From Muribaculaceae bacterium (GTDB lineage: Bacteria > Bacteroidota > Bacteroidia > Bacteroidales > Muribaculaceae), in contig VSPF01000148.1 in assembly GCA_009775195.1 (NCBI GenBank), forward strand, positions 1-6,870: a stretch of DNA of 6,870 nt, in the 5' to 3' direction. This document shows positions 1-6,145 of the stretch, one piece after another. The position numbers and the translations under genes are program-made. Positions within the stretch are counted from its first letter, which is position 1; each line of letters opens with the position of its first letter. The notes under the pieces are model-generated. The model was not told where the DNA came from, did not search any database, and saw only the letters and a program-made list of their open reading frames with translations.

Positions 1-237
1 TACGGTGTCGATATGGTTGAAGGCCTGGTGCTGCAGGCAGGCCGGGCACACGCCGCAACTGTCGCCGTCGTGGCGGGTTTCGCAGTGTATATATTGCGCG
101 AAAGCTCTTGCCAACAGGAATTTGCCGGTGCCCGAGGGCCCTTCGAGCAACAGTGCGTGCGGTATACGGCCGCTGTCGGCCATCTCGCGCAAACGGGCCT
201 TGGTTTCTTCGTGGCCTGCAATCTCGGCAAATTTCAT
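1..237 (-). CDS. holB: DNA polymerase III subunit delta' (HolB-like), N-terminal 79 codons, partial
   Basis: This is the start of a clamp-loader ATPase-like subunit of the replicative DNA polymerase III holoenzyme; the rest lies beyond the left edge. It was translated by hand from the ATG at 237-235. The protein opens MKFAEIAGHEETKARL, typical of delta'/gamma proteins. It has a P-loop GPSGTGK at residues 33-39 and the four-cysteine zinc module of clamp-loader AAA+ proteins (Cys52, Cys61, Cys64, Cys67, the last three spaced CxxCxxC). The PHALLLEG stretch before the P-loop is also characteristic. The start overlaps the stop of mlaF by four bases (ATGA), so the two are probably translationally coupled in one transcript. 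An intact P-loop is commoner in DnaX-type gamma/tau than in E. coli delta', but Bacteroidota delta' proteins often keep it. DnaX is the main alternative and cannot be fully excluded from 79 residues. Confidence 0.85.
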   Translation of the reverse strand, partial: MKFAEIAGHEETKARLREMADSGRIPHALLLEGPSGTGKFLLARAFAQYIHCETRHDGDSCGVCPACLQHQAFNHIDTV

Positions 238-1019
238 GGGCGGCGCTTGTCTATGGTGCCATGCTCGGCTACGTATTCGCGAACTTCCTGGAAGAGGCGC
301 GTGGCGAATACGAAGTCGTTGAGGGCCTCGTTCGACGTGGTGTAGATTTGGCTCATGTCGCCAACCCACTCGCGATAGCCCTTGTTGATAAAGATGATGT
401 TCTCGCCTATGCCGAGCACGCTGTTCATGTCGTGGGTGTTGATTACGGTGGTTATGCCGTACTCGTGGGTGATGTCGCTCAGCAGTTCGTCAATCAGTAT
501 GCTCGTCTTGGGGTCGAGGCCGCTGTTGGGCTCGTCGCAGAAGAGGTAGCGCGGGTTGAGCGCGATGGCACGGGCTATGGCCACACGCTTCTGCATGCCG
601 CCCGAAATCTCGGCGGGATATTTGTTCTCGGCTCCGACAAGGTTGACGCGCTCGAGGCAGAACATCGCCCTCTCGCGCTGCTCGGCCCGGCTCATATCGG
701 TAAACATCTTCAGGGGGAAGAGCACGTTGCCGAGCACGGTCTCGCTGTCGAAGAGTGCCGACCCCTGGAAGAGCATGCCGATTTCTTTGCGCAGCGAGGC
801 TATTTCGTCGCGCTTCATCGTGAGCAGGTCGCGGCCGTCGAAGAGTATCTGGCCTTCCTCGGGCCGCAGCAGGCCGACGAGGCTCTTCATCAGCACGGTC
901 TTGCCCGAGCCGCTCTGGCCTATAATCAGGTTGGTCTTGCCGGTATAGAACGTGGCATCGACGTCGTGGAGCACCGTCTTGTCGTCGAACGATTTGGTAA
1001 GGTGGCGTACTTCAATCAT
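234..1019 (-). CDS. mlaF: MlaF-type ABC transporter ATP-binding protein
   Basis: This 261-residue protein is the cytoplasmic ATPase of an MCE/Mla phospholipid transporter and works with the MlaE permease encoded just upstream. All ABC ATPase motifs are intact: Walker A GQSGSGKT at 34-41, Q-loop Gln85, signature ISGGMQKR at 138-145, Walker B YLFCDEP at 158-164 with Glu163, a D-loop SGLDP at 166-170 and the switch His196. The ISGGMQKR signature (rather than LSGGQ) and the DEPNSGLDP string are typical of the MlaF/Ttg2A family. Length is close to the family norm of about 265. It overlaps mlaE by ATGA at 1016-1019 and holB by ATGA at 234-237, so the three genes form a tightly coupled unit. No separate promoter is evident. 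Family identity is secure; the direction and substrate of transport are not visible from sequence. Confidence 0.95.
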   Translation of the reverse strand: MIEVRHLTKSFDDKTVLHDVDATFYTGKTNLIIGQSGSGKTVLMKSLVGLLRPEEGQILFDGRDLLTMKRDEIASLRKEIGMLFQGSALFDSETVLGNVLFPLKMFTDMSRAEQRERAMFCLERVNLVGAENKYPAEISGGMQKRVAIARAIALNPRYLFCDEPNSGLDPKTSILIDELLSDITHEYGITTVINTHDMNSVLGIGENIIFINKGYREWVGDMSQIYTTSNEALNDFVFATRLFQEVREYVAEHGTIDKRRP

Positions 1020-1765
1020 TGCAGTAACAGTTTGGTGAGTATGACGTCGAAAAGGAGTATGAACACGCTGCTCGATACCACGCTGTCGGTACTTGCCTTG
1101 CCCACCTCGAGTGCGCCGCCGTGCACGTAGTAGCCGTAGAACGACGAGGTCGACGCTATGATGAAGGCGAAGAAGAGCGACTTAATCAGGGCATACCATA
1201 CATACCACTCCTGGAAGAGGGCCTGGAGACCGTAGACATATTTCGACACCGTGATGAGGTCGGTAAACACGGCCACGCCGTAGCCGCCAACGAGCGAGGT
1301 GCCCATACACAGGATTACCAATACGGGCATAAAGCATACAAATGCTATGATTTTGGGCAATACCAGGTAGTTGGCCGAATTGATACCCATTATTTCGAGG
1401 GCATCGATTTGCTCGGTGACACGCATGGTGCCGATTTCCGAGGCTATGTTCGAGCCTACCTTGCCGGCAAGTATGAGGCATAGGATAGAGTTCGAAAACT
1501 CGAGCAGCACGATATCGCGCGTGGCCAGGCCGACTGAATATGCCGGTATTAGCGGCGAGGCGATGTTGAGCTGCATCTGTATGGCTATGACGGCGCCGAT
1601 AAATACTGATATTATCAACACCAGGGGTATGGAGTCGATGCCGAGTTTCGACACCTCGGCAATAGTGCGCCGACCAAACTCCGACCACCGGTCGGGTATG
1701 GTGAAGACGCGCTTCATAAACAAGCAATAACGGCCAAAAGTGGCCAGTGACGTGGTAAGTATCAT
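1016..1765 (-). CDS. mlaE: MlaE-family lipid transporter permease
   Basis: This 249-residue integral inner-membrane protein is the permease of an MCE-type lipid transport system. Hydrophobic segments lie at about residues 46-66, 88-100, 137-165, 190-208 and 228-248, matching the MlaE/DUF140 fold. The family hallmark is clear: GKVGSNIASEIGTMRVTEQI at 101-120 followed by DALE, and a C-terminal GGALEVGKASTDSVV stretch at 216-230. The ATG at 1765 was chosen because the preceding segment (GRYCLFMKRVF, residues 11-21) resembles the N-terminus I recall for Bacteroidota homologues; Met17 is the only plausible alternative. No clear Shine-Dalgarno sequence precedes the start. It is the first gene of the mlaE-mlaF-holB unit. 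The usual partner MlaD (MCE domain) is not encoded in this unit within the window, so it is either beyond the left edge or elsewhere in the genome. Confidence 0.95.
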   Translation of the reverse strand: MILTTSLATFGRYCLFMKRVFTIPDRWSEFGRRTIAEVSKLGIDSIPLVLIISVFIGAVIAIQMQLNIASPLIPAYSVGLATRDIVLLEFSNSILCLILAGKVGSNIASEIGTMRVTEQIDALEIMGINSANYLVLPKIIAFVCFMPVLVILCMGTSLVGGYGVAVFTDLITVSKYVYGLQALFQEWYVWYALIKSLFFAFIIASTSSFYGYYVHGGALEVGKASTDSVVSSSVFILLFDVILTKLLLQ

Positions 1766-1945
1766 GACTGCAAATTTACAAAAAAAATTTCACCTCGTCG
1801 CAGATTATTACCAAATATCCCCAAGCCATATACTTTTGTGCGATAAAAAGAATCCAAAAGTCAAAAGTTCAGTTGAGTAAAGAATAGGCCATTATAGGAG
1901 CTTGGCACTCCGTGACATGCCATAGTAACACCACGCACCTATTAT
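1766..1945. other. Intergenic region between yaaA and mlaE with weak hairpins and a plus-strand -7-like site
   Basis: No ORF here looks like a gene and no tRNA is recognisable. On the plus strand TACTTTTG at 1831-1838 matches the TAnnTTTG -7 consensus and is followed by TGCG, as in many Bacteroidota promoters, but no -33 TTTG sits 19-21 bases upstream. Downstream of it lie nested inverted repeats: AATAGG (1883-1888) with CCTATT (1938-1943), TGGCA (1903-1907) with TGCCA (1918-1922), and GGAG (1897-1900) with CTCC (1908-1911). The last two overlap and so exclude each other. None is followed by a T-run on the minus strand, so no classical terminator for yaaA is visible. The region could hold a small RNA or simply degenerate sequence. 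Confidence 0.3.
1771..1778 (-). promoter_or_regulatory. Possible Bacteroidota -7 box for mlaE
   Basis: On the minus strand the sequence TAAATTTG fits the Bacteroidota -7 consensus TAnnTTTG exactly. It is followed after only five bases by the mlaE ATG, so transcription from it would give an almost leaderless mRNA. No TTTG -33 element lies at the expected 19-21 base distance; the nearest TTTG is about 33 bases upstream. The surrounding sequence is A/T-rich with a run of eight T on the minus strand, so a chance match is a real possibility. Confidence 0.35.
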
Positions 1946-2728
1946 TTAATCGGTCGTCGTGAAAATTATCGTGCCGGAGGGTGATGGCTCGGCTTCGGAG
2001 ATATAGTTTTGGCCCGTGAGGTTGAGAAGGCCATTGGCCGTGGTGATGCCCTCGGTGGCGATTTGGCGCAGGAGTTCGCCGCGAAGGGTCTTGAGACGCC
2101 CGGCATTGGGTGTGCGGGTGTTCGAGCCGTCGGTGAGTTCGCGAAATTCGACCTTGTATACCGACGCCTTCTGCCTCACTTGCCGCCAGTCGATGCACTG
2201 CGCTGCCTCTGCCGGCAGGAGGTCTAACACTTCATGACAGTCGTATTGCTCGATATATCGCAGCAGGCACCCTGTGACGTATGGTCGCCAGTATGATTTG
2301 AATGTCTTGTTGTCGGGTGGTGCCAACGGCGTAGAGAAGTCGAGGCGGTACGCCTTTACGATGTCGTCGGGCCTGAGCCAGCCGTAGAGCGACGAGATGA
2401 TGCGCACGTTGCCGCAGATATGTCGTTGCGCAGAACTGTCGAGAGTCTTGTATGACAATGCGCGAAATACCACGCCTGTAAATGCCTCAATTGCGGCAGC
2501 ACCGCTTGTCTTGTTGCCGAAGTCATAGACCATTTCTACGAGTCGCCTCGCCATGGTCTGGCTAATCTTGACAGCAGTCGCAAGTTCGGCAGCCGACATG
2601 TCGCCAAGCGATGCCATGATGTTGTCGGCATAGGCTTCGAGGGTGGGGCAGTGTGCGGCGTATGTGTCAGGGCTTATGGGCGTGTCGCACAGGGTCATAG
2701 TTTTTGATTCGGCGATTAGTGTCAGCAT
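1946..2728 (-). CDS. yaaA: Peroxide stress protein YaaA family (DUF328/UPF0246)
   Basis: This 260-residue cytosolic protein matches the YaaA family in length (E. coli about 258) and layout. It begins MLTLIAESKT, aligning with MLILISPAKT in E. coli YaaA, which fixes the start at 2728. The central motif SLYGWLRPDDIVKAYRLDF at 113-131 corresponds to GLYGVLRPLDLMQPYRLEM. A basic segment, AGRLKTLRGELLRQI at 209-223, aligns with the ARGLMSRFII region, and the ending SGTIIFTT resembles NGELVF. E. coli YaaA limits intracellular free iron and damage under hydrogen peroxide, and the fold has been reported to bind DNA. The conserved NLAS-x-EY segment appears replaced by DLLPAEAAQ at 169-177, so this copy is divergent and its activity is uncertain. 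It starts 22 bases after the T-run of the tonB terminator, with no clear promoter of its own. Confidence 0.88.
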   Translation of the reverse strand: MLTLIAESKTMTLCDTPISPDTYAAHCPTLEAYADNIMASLGDMSAAELATAVKISQTMARRLVEMVYDFGNKTSGAAAIEAFTGVVFRALSYKTLDSSAQRHICGNVRIISSLYGWLRPDDIVKAYRLDFSTPLAPPDNKTFKSYWRPYVTGCLLRYIEQYDCHEVLDLLPAEAAQCIDWRQVRQKASVYKVEFRELTDGSNTRTPNAGRLKTLRGELLRQIATEGITTANGLLNLTGQNYISEAEPSPSGTIIFTTTD

Positions 2729-2750
2729 TTTGTATTATTGGTTGAAGTTG

Positions 2751-2780
2751 AAAAAAGCCCGGTGCGATAAGGCACCGGGC
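2751..2780 (-). terminator. Rho-independent terminator of the exbB-exbD-exbD-tonB operon
   Basis: On the minus strand a perfect 9-bp stem, GCCCGGTGC with GCACCGGGC (2772-2780 and 2757-2765), encloses a 6-base loop and is followed directly by six T residues (2756-2751). It lies 31 bases beyond the tonB stop codon and is the strongest terminator-like structure in the window. It should end the tonB operon and limit read-through into yaaA. The T-run is A on the plus strand and no plus-strand gene approaches, so it acts in the minus direction only. Confidence 0.93.
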
Positions 2781-2811
2781 AATTTGGGGGTATGGAATTC
2801 AAAAGCGAATT

Positions 2812-3660
2812 CTACTGGAGTTTGAAAGTCACAGGGAGGGTATAGGTAACCTTTACAGGCTGACCATTGTTACGGCCGGGAATCCACTTGGGCATCGCCT
2901 TGACCACACGCACGGCCTCTTTGTCGAGGGCGGGGTGACGCGGGCGCAGGACGCGCACATTTGTAATCGAACCGTCTTTACCAACCACGAACTCTACAAC
3001 CACGCGGCCTTGTACGCCTTCTTCCGAGGCAGCCGAGGGGTAAACGATGTTTTCGCTGAGCCATTTGTACATGGCGGCTTCACCACCGTTGAATTCGGGT
3101 TTCTGCTCTACCATTGCGATGTTCATAGGCTGTTCTTCCTCGACCTTGGGTGCGGCGATAACCTCTTCCTTGATGGTCATCTTGTTAAGGTCGTTAGTAC
3201 CTTCGGTGATATCGAGGGCACCAGCCTGTGCTTCGTTTTCGAGCACGTCTTCCTGGTTCTTAACCTGCTTGTCGTCTTCGAGCTTGTCGTCTTCAACGAT
3301 AAGAAGGTCGGTCACACGTTGCTGGTTGGCAACTTCTTCGGGGGCGACTACCTCTTCGGGTTCGGGCATCTGGAACTGCTCTTCTTCCTCTTCTATTTCC
3401 TCTTCCTCAGCTTCTACAGCAGCGATTTCCTGTACGGTGGCTGTTGTGATTTGCTCTTCTTCGGGTTTCGAGAACACGCCCGATACCGAGAGGATAAGGA
3501 GAACAAGGATGATAGCAACACTGATGACTACCCAAACGATAGCCTTGGTGTGGCGGGCGGGAGAACTTTCGCGCAGTTTGTATGCGCCAAAGTCTTTGTT
3601 TTTGCCTTCAAATACAATGTCGCGCCACTCTCTTGAGGTAAGGTCTACGTCTTTTGCCAT
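2812..3660 (-). CDS. tonB: Energy transducer TonB
   Basis: This 282-residue protein spans the periplasm and passes energy from ExbB/ExbD to TonB-dependent outer-membrane receptors. Residues 1-40 are cytoplasmic and contain WRDIVFEGKNKDFGAYKLR (12-30), a segment common at the start of Bacteroidota TonB proteins. One membrane anchor follows at about 41-63. Residues 66-185 form a low-complexity linker very rich in Glu, including EAEEEEIEEEEE at 83-94. The C-terminal TonB domain runs from about 185 (EQKPEFNGG) to the end, with YP at 207-208, GRVVVEFVVGKDGSI at 218-232, and ending YTLPVTFKLQ. It starts six bases after the upstream exbD stop and is the last gene before a strong terminator. The acidic linker differs from the Pro/Lys-rich linker of E. 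coli TonB. Confidence 0.96.
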   Translation of the reverse strand: MAKDVDLTSREWRDIVFEGKNKDFGAYKLRESSPARHTKAIVWVVISVAIILVLLILSVSGVFSKPEEEQITTATVQEIAAVEAEEEEIEEEEEQFQMPEPEEVVAPEEVANQQRVTDLLIVEDDKLEDDKQVKNQEDVLENEAQAGALDITEGTNDLNKMTIKEEVIAAPKVEEEQPMNIAMVEQKPEFNGGEAAMYKWLSENIVYPSAASEEGVQGRVVVEFVVGKDGSITNVRVLRPRHPALDKEAVRVVKAMPKWIPGRNNGQPVKVTYTLPVTFKLQ

Positions 3661-3666
3661 AACTCA

Positions 3667-4458
3667 TTATTGGTTAGATGCAGATGCCTCGCTCTCTGCT
3701 GCAGGTGCAGCGGCGGTAGCTTTGGCAGCGCGGATTGTGGGACGGATGATAGTCTGACCGGTAGTCTGCTCGAGGTGACGCAGGAGCAGGGTGTCGGTGT
3801 GGGTCGGAAGCTCGATGCTGTAACGTGAAATCTGGTTGATGTTCATTTCGTCGATAGCATTGATAAGGCCTTCATAGGTAGTGTTAGGACCGGGCTTGAT
3901 TACTACTACAGGACGGGTCTTGAGTGAGTCGGCTGCGTTTTTCTTTGCCAACTGGTCAAACTCTTCCTTGGTAATCTCCTTGTTCTTCCACTGGTCTTTG
4001 AGTTTGGCATATTCTTCCATAACCTGCTTGTTCTTGTTGAGCAGGATTTTGCGGATACCCTGGGCTTCGTGGTTGACGTTGCCGATAAACTGCTCTTTCT
4101 GCAGGTATTTCGGTGTCGAGAACGTCGTGTCGGCGATACCTTCATAATAATAGATATTATGTATGGTCTTGCCGGTTTCGGCGTTTACGGCGGGTTTGTC
4201 ACCATTATACTCGGTATCGAGAATCAGTGTGATAGCTTCAGATTGCTTGGCCTGGCTCTGCTGCTCCTTCTTGACATCCTCGTTGGTAGGGAGTACAATC
4301 TGGAGGGTCTGCGACTTAATCATCGTAGTACAAAGCATGAAGAAGGTAATCAGAAGCATGTTCATGTCCACCATGGGAGTAAAGTCCACATGGATAGCCA
4401 TCTTTTTCTGGGCGCCTTTTTTCTTTTTGCCGCCGCCTGATGTATCTATTTGTGCCAT
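3667..4458 (-). CDS. exbD: ExbD/TolR-family proton-channel protein (second of two)
   Basis: This 263-residue protein is an ExbD/TolR subunit of the proton-driven TonB motor: a short basic N-terminus (GGGKKKKGAQKK, 8-19), a single membrane helix at about 28-46, and a periplasmic domain. The helix carries the essential protonatable Asp31 in FTPMVDMNMLLITFF, equivalent to Asp25 of E. coli ExbD. The protein is almost twice the length of E. coli ExbD (141). The extra length is mainly an insertion at about 60-180 with a charged, probably helical stretch (143-180), plus an Ala/Ser-rich tail from 244. The canonical C-terminal module follows the insertion: VVVIKPGPNTTYEGLINAID at 184-203. It lies 10 bases after the other exbD and 6 bases before tonB. 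Such paired long ExbDs are common in Bacteroidota. The two copies are clearly different and probably not interchangeable. Confidence 0.94.
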   Translation of the reverse strand: MAQIDTSGGGKKKKGAQKKMAIHVDFTPMVDMNMLLITFFMLCTTMIKSQTLQIVLPTNEDVKKEQQSQAKQSEAITLILDTEYNGDKPAVNAETGKTIHNIYYYEGIADTTFSTPKYLQKEQFIGNVNHEAQGIRKILLNKNKQVMEEYAKLKDQWKNKEITKEEFDQLAKKNAADSLKTRPVVVIKPGPNTTYEGLINAIDEMNINQISRYSIELPTHTDTLLLRHLEQTTGQTIIRPTIRAAKATAAAPAAESEASASNQ

Positions 4459-4468
4459 TGGTCTTTAC

Positions 4469-5281
4469 TTATTGAGTGGGTTCGTTTTCTGATTTGAGGG
4501 CAGTCATGAGGCTAAACTTGTTGAGCTTCATGGTCTGGAGGTTGTCGAACACGAGCTGTACCGTGGTGAAGGGGGTGTCCTTGTCGGCCTTGATTGCAAT
4601 ACCCTGGCCTTTACGCATAAGTGCGGTGTAAAGGTTTGAGAGTTGCGATTTCTCTTCGGCTGTGAGGCCTTCGGTCTGCTCGTTATTGATGCGCTGTGCG
4701 ACATTGTAGATGGCTTTGAGCCATACCTGGAAGTCGTTGAGGCGTCCGTCGCGGTTTTTGTTGCCGTCGATTGGTATACCAACGTTGGGGTTGGTCATAT
4801 CGCCGAGGAACTTGTCGCGCTCGGTTACACTCATCGAAAGAACCTGGGGAAGGACTGCGAACGGAACACCAATCATGTTGGTAGAGCGGAATTCGGCCTT
4901 CTGTTGGTCGTTCAGGGCGATGCGATTATTCTTGTGCTGTTCGTTGTAGATGGCTACGGCTTCGTCGAGCATCATGCCGCGAATTTTTTCGCTTGACAGG
5001 GTCGAGTCTGCGTCGCCGGTAAACGAGATGAAGAGTTTACCTTCTGCGATGGTGGGGTCGTCCATCTTGCCGGATTTGTCGGCCGACGATACAAGGACGG
5101 TCACCAGGTTGTTCATCGGCACTTTCTCTTCTGATACTGAAGACGGGGTGTAGACGATGGTGGGTTCCTTCTGCAGGAAGGTAGAAGTCAACATGAAGAA
5201 AGTAAGCAAAAGAACAGTCACGTCACTCATCGCGGTCATATCGATGAGAGTACTTTTCTTTTTGATTTTTACTTTTCCCAT
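4469..5281 (-). CDS. exbD: ExbD/TolR-family proton-channel protein (first of two)
   Basis: This 270-residue protein is the second ExbD-type subunit and lies directly after exbB. It has a basic N-terminus (KVKIKKKS, 3-10) and one membrane helix at about 16-36. The helix contains the conserved Asp20 in LIDMTAMSDVTVLLLTFFML, the residue expected to carry protons. The last 45 residues resemble the ExbD periplasmic domain (IAIKADKDTPFTTVQLVFDN at 228-247, ending LNKFSLMTALK). Between them, residues 50-225 form a large insertion absent from E. coli ExbD, with no motif I recognise. The start is supported by an SD-like AAAAGG five bases upstream (5287-5292). It is 48 bases from exbB and 10 from the next exbD, so all are likely in one transcript. 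Confidence 0.93.
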   Translation of the reverse strand: MGKVKIKKKSTLIDMTAMSDVTVLLLTFFMLTSTFLQKEPTIVYTPSSVSEEKVPMNNLVTVLVSSADKSGKMDDPTIAEGKLFISFTGDADSTLSSEKIRGMMLDEAVAIYNEQHKNNRIALNDQQKAEFRSTNMIGVPFAVLPQVLSMSVTERDKFLGDMTNPNVGIPIDGNKNRDGRLNDFQVWLKAIYNVAQRINNEQTEGLTAEEKSQLSNLYTALMRKGQGIAIKADKDTPFTTVQLVFDNLQTMKLNKFSLMTALKSENEPTQ

Positions 5282-5329
5282 ATTTACCTTTTACTTAAAT
5301 TGTTTTTAAAACTTCAGGGTAAACAGGGA

Positions 5330-6145
5330 TTAGTGAGTAGCTGCAAATGTCTGCACGATTGAGAAACCAATCTCGTCGATAGCGTAGGTGAGGTTATCGA
5401 TTTTGTTGGTGTAGTAGTTGTAGAAGATTACAGCGAAAGCACCGGTTGCGATACCGAAGGCGGTGTTGATAAGTGCCTCCGAAATACCGGTCGACAGTTC
5501 GGTCGAGTCAGGAGCACCTGATTGAGAAAGAGCCTGGAATGACTTAATCATACCGAGCACAGTACCGAGAAGACCAACGAGGGTACCGAGGGTGGTCATG
5601 GTAGCGATGATGGGCAGGTTCTGCTGGAGGGTAGGCATCTCAAGTGCAGTAGCTTCTTCTACCTGTTTCTGAAGGGTGGCGATTTTCTGCTCTTTGGTCA
5701 GGACGGTGTTCTGGTCCATTTCAGCGTAGCGTACGAGGGCCGAGTCAACAACAGCTGCTACAGAACCCTGCTGTTTTGCGCAGAGGGCGCGGGCACCGGC
5801 GATGTCTTTTTTCTCGAGGCAGGCTTTTACACCAGCAACGAACTTGGCGATGTTGCCTTTACCTTTGGCTGCCGAGAGGGCGATGTAGCGTTCTACGGCA
5901 AGTACGATAACGGTGAGGAAGAGGGTCTGGAGTACAGGCACGATGAAACCGCCTTTGTAAACGGTGCCCCAGAGGTTTTGAGGATGACCGTCTTCGTCGA
6001 AGTGCATGTCGTTGCCGAACCAGAAGATGAAGAGGCAGATAGCGATGCAGGCGCAAATCACAATTACCCATGCGGCGTTTTTGATGCCGGGAGCGTTCTT
6101 TTTAGCGCTCTTTTTGGGTTGAGCGGTGGGCTTTTGAGCTTCCAT
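5330..6145 (-). CDS. exbB: ExbB/TolQ/MotA-family proton-channel protein
   Basis: This 271-residue protein is the main membrane subunit of the TonB motor, which forms the proton channel with ExbD. Its N-terminus is cytoplasmic and Lys/Pro-rich (residues 1-22). Hydrophobic helices lie at about 24-43, 67-87, 178-203 and 224-245. The family core is clear: ATMTTLGTLVGLLGTVLGMI at 181-200 and GISEALINTAFGIATGAF at 220-237. Glu223 and Thr228 align with the functionally important Glu176 and Thr181 of E. coli ExbB. Residues 88-175 form the expected cytoplasmic helical domain. The first helix (24-43) is additional to the three of E. coli ExbB. It is the first gene of the operon, behind a good promoter and a predicted leader of about 180 nt, and has no obvious Shine-Dalgarno sequence. 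TolQ is the alternative name, but the neighbouring tonB favours ExbB. Confidence 0.95.
   Translation of the reverse strand: MEAQKPTAQPKKSAKKNAPGIKNAAWVIVICACIAICLFIFWFGNDMHFDEDGHPQNLWGTVYKGGFIVPVLQTLFLTVIVLAVERYIALSAAKGKGNIAKFVAGVKACLEKKDIAGARALCAKQQGSVAAVVDSALVRYAEMDQNTVLTKEQKIATLQKQVEEATALEMPTLQQNLPIIATMTTLGTLVGLLGTVLGMIKSFQALSQSGAPDSTELSTGISEALINTAFGIATGAFAVIFYNYYTNKIDNLTYAIDEIGFSIVQTFAATH

Noticed and set aside
108..1130. A 340-codon open frame on the plus strand
   Set aside because: It lies antisense to mlaF, whose ABC motifs are complete. Its translation shows no domain and is a by-product of G/C-rich codon usage on the other strand.
1883..1943. Possible tRNA or insertion-sequence end
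   Set aside because: The inverted repeats are only 5-6 bp, no cloverleaf or CCA-adjacent T-loop sequence can be drawn, and there is no transposase or target duplication.
1869..2198. A 109-codon minus-strand frame extending past the yaaA stop
   Set aside because: It is a frame-shifted shadow of yaaA with no family resemblance. I see no evidence of a programmed frameshift site.
2935..3757. Two long plus-strand frames, one Phe/Leu-rich and one Ser-rich, looking like membrane or low-complexity proteins
   Set aside because: They are the complement of the Glu-rich tonB linker: GAA/GAG read backwards gives TTC/CTC. The minus-strand TonB is unambiguous.
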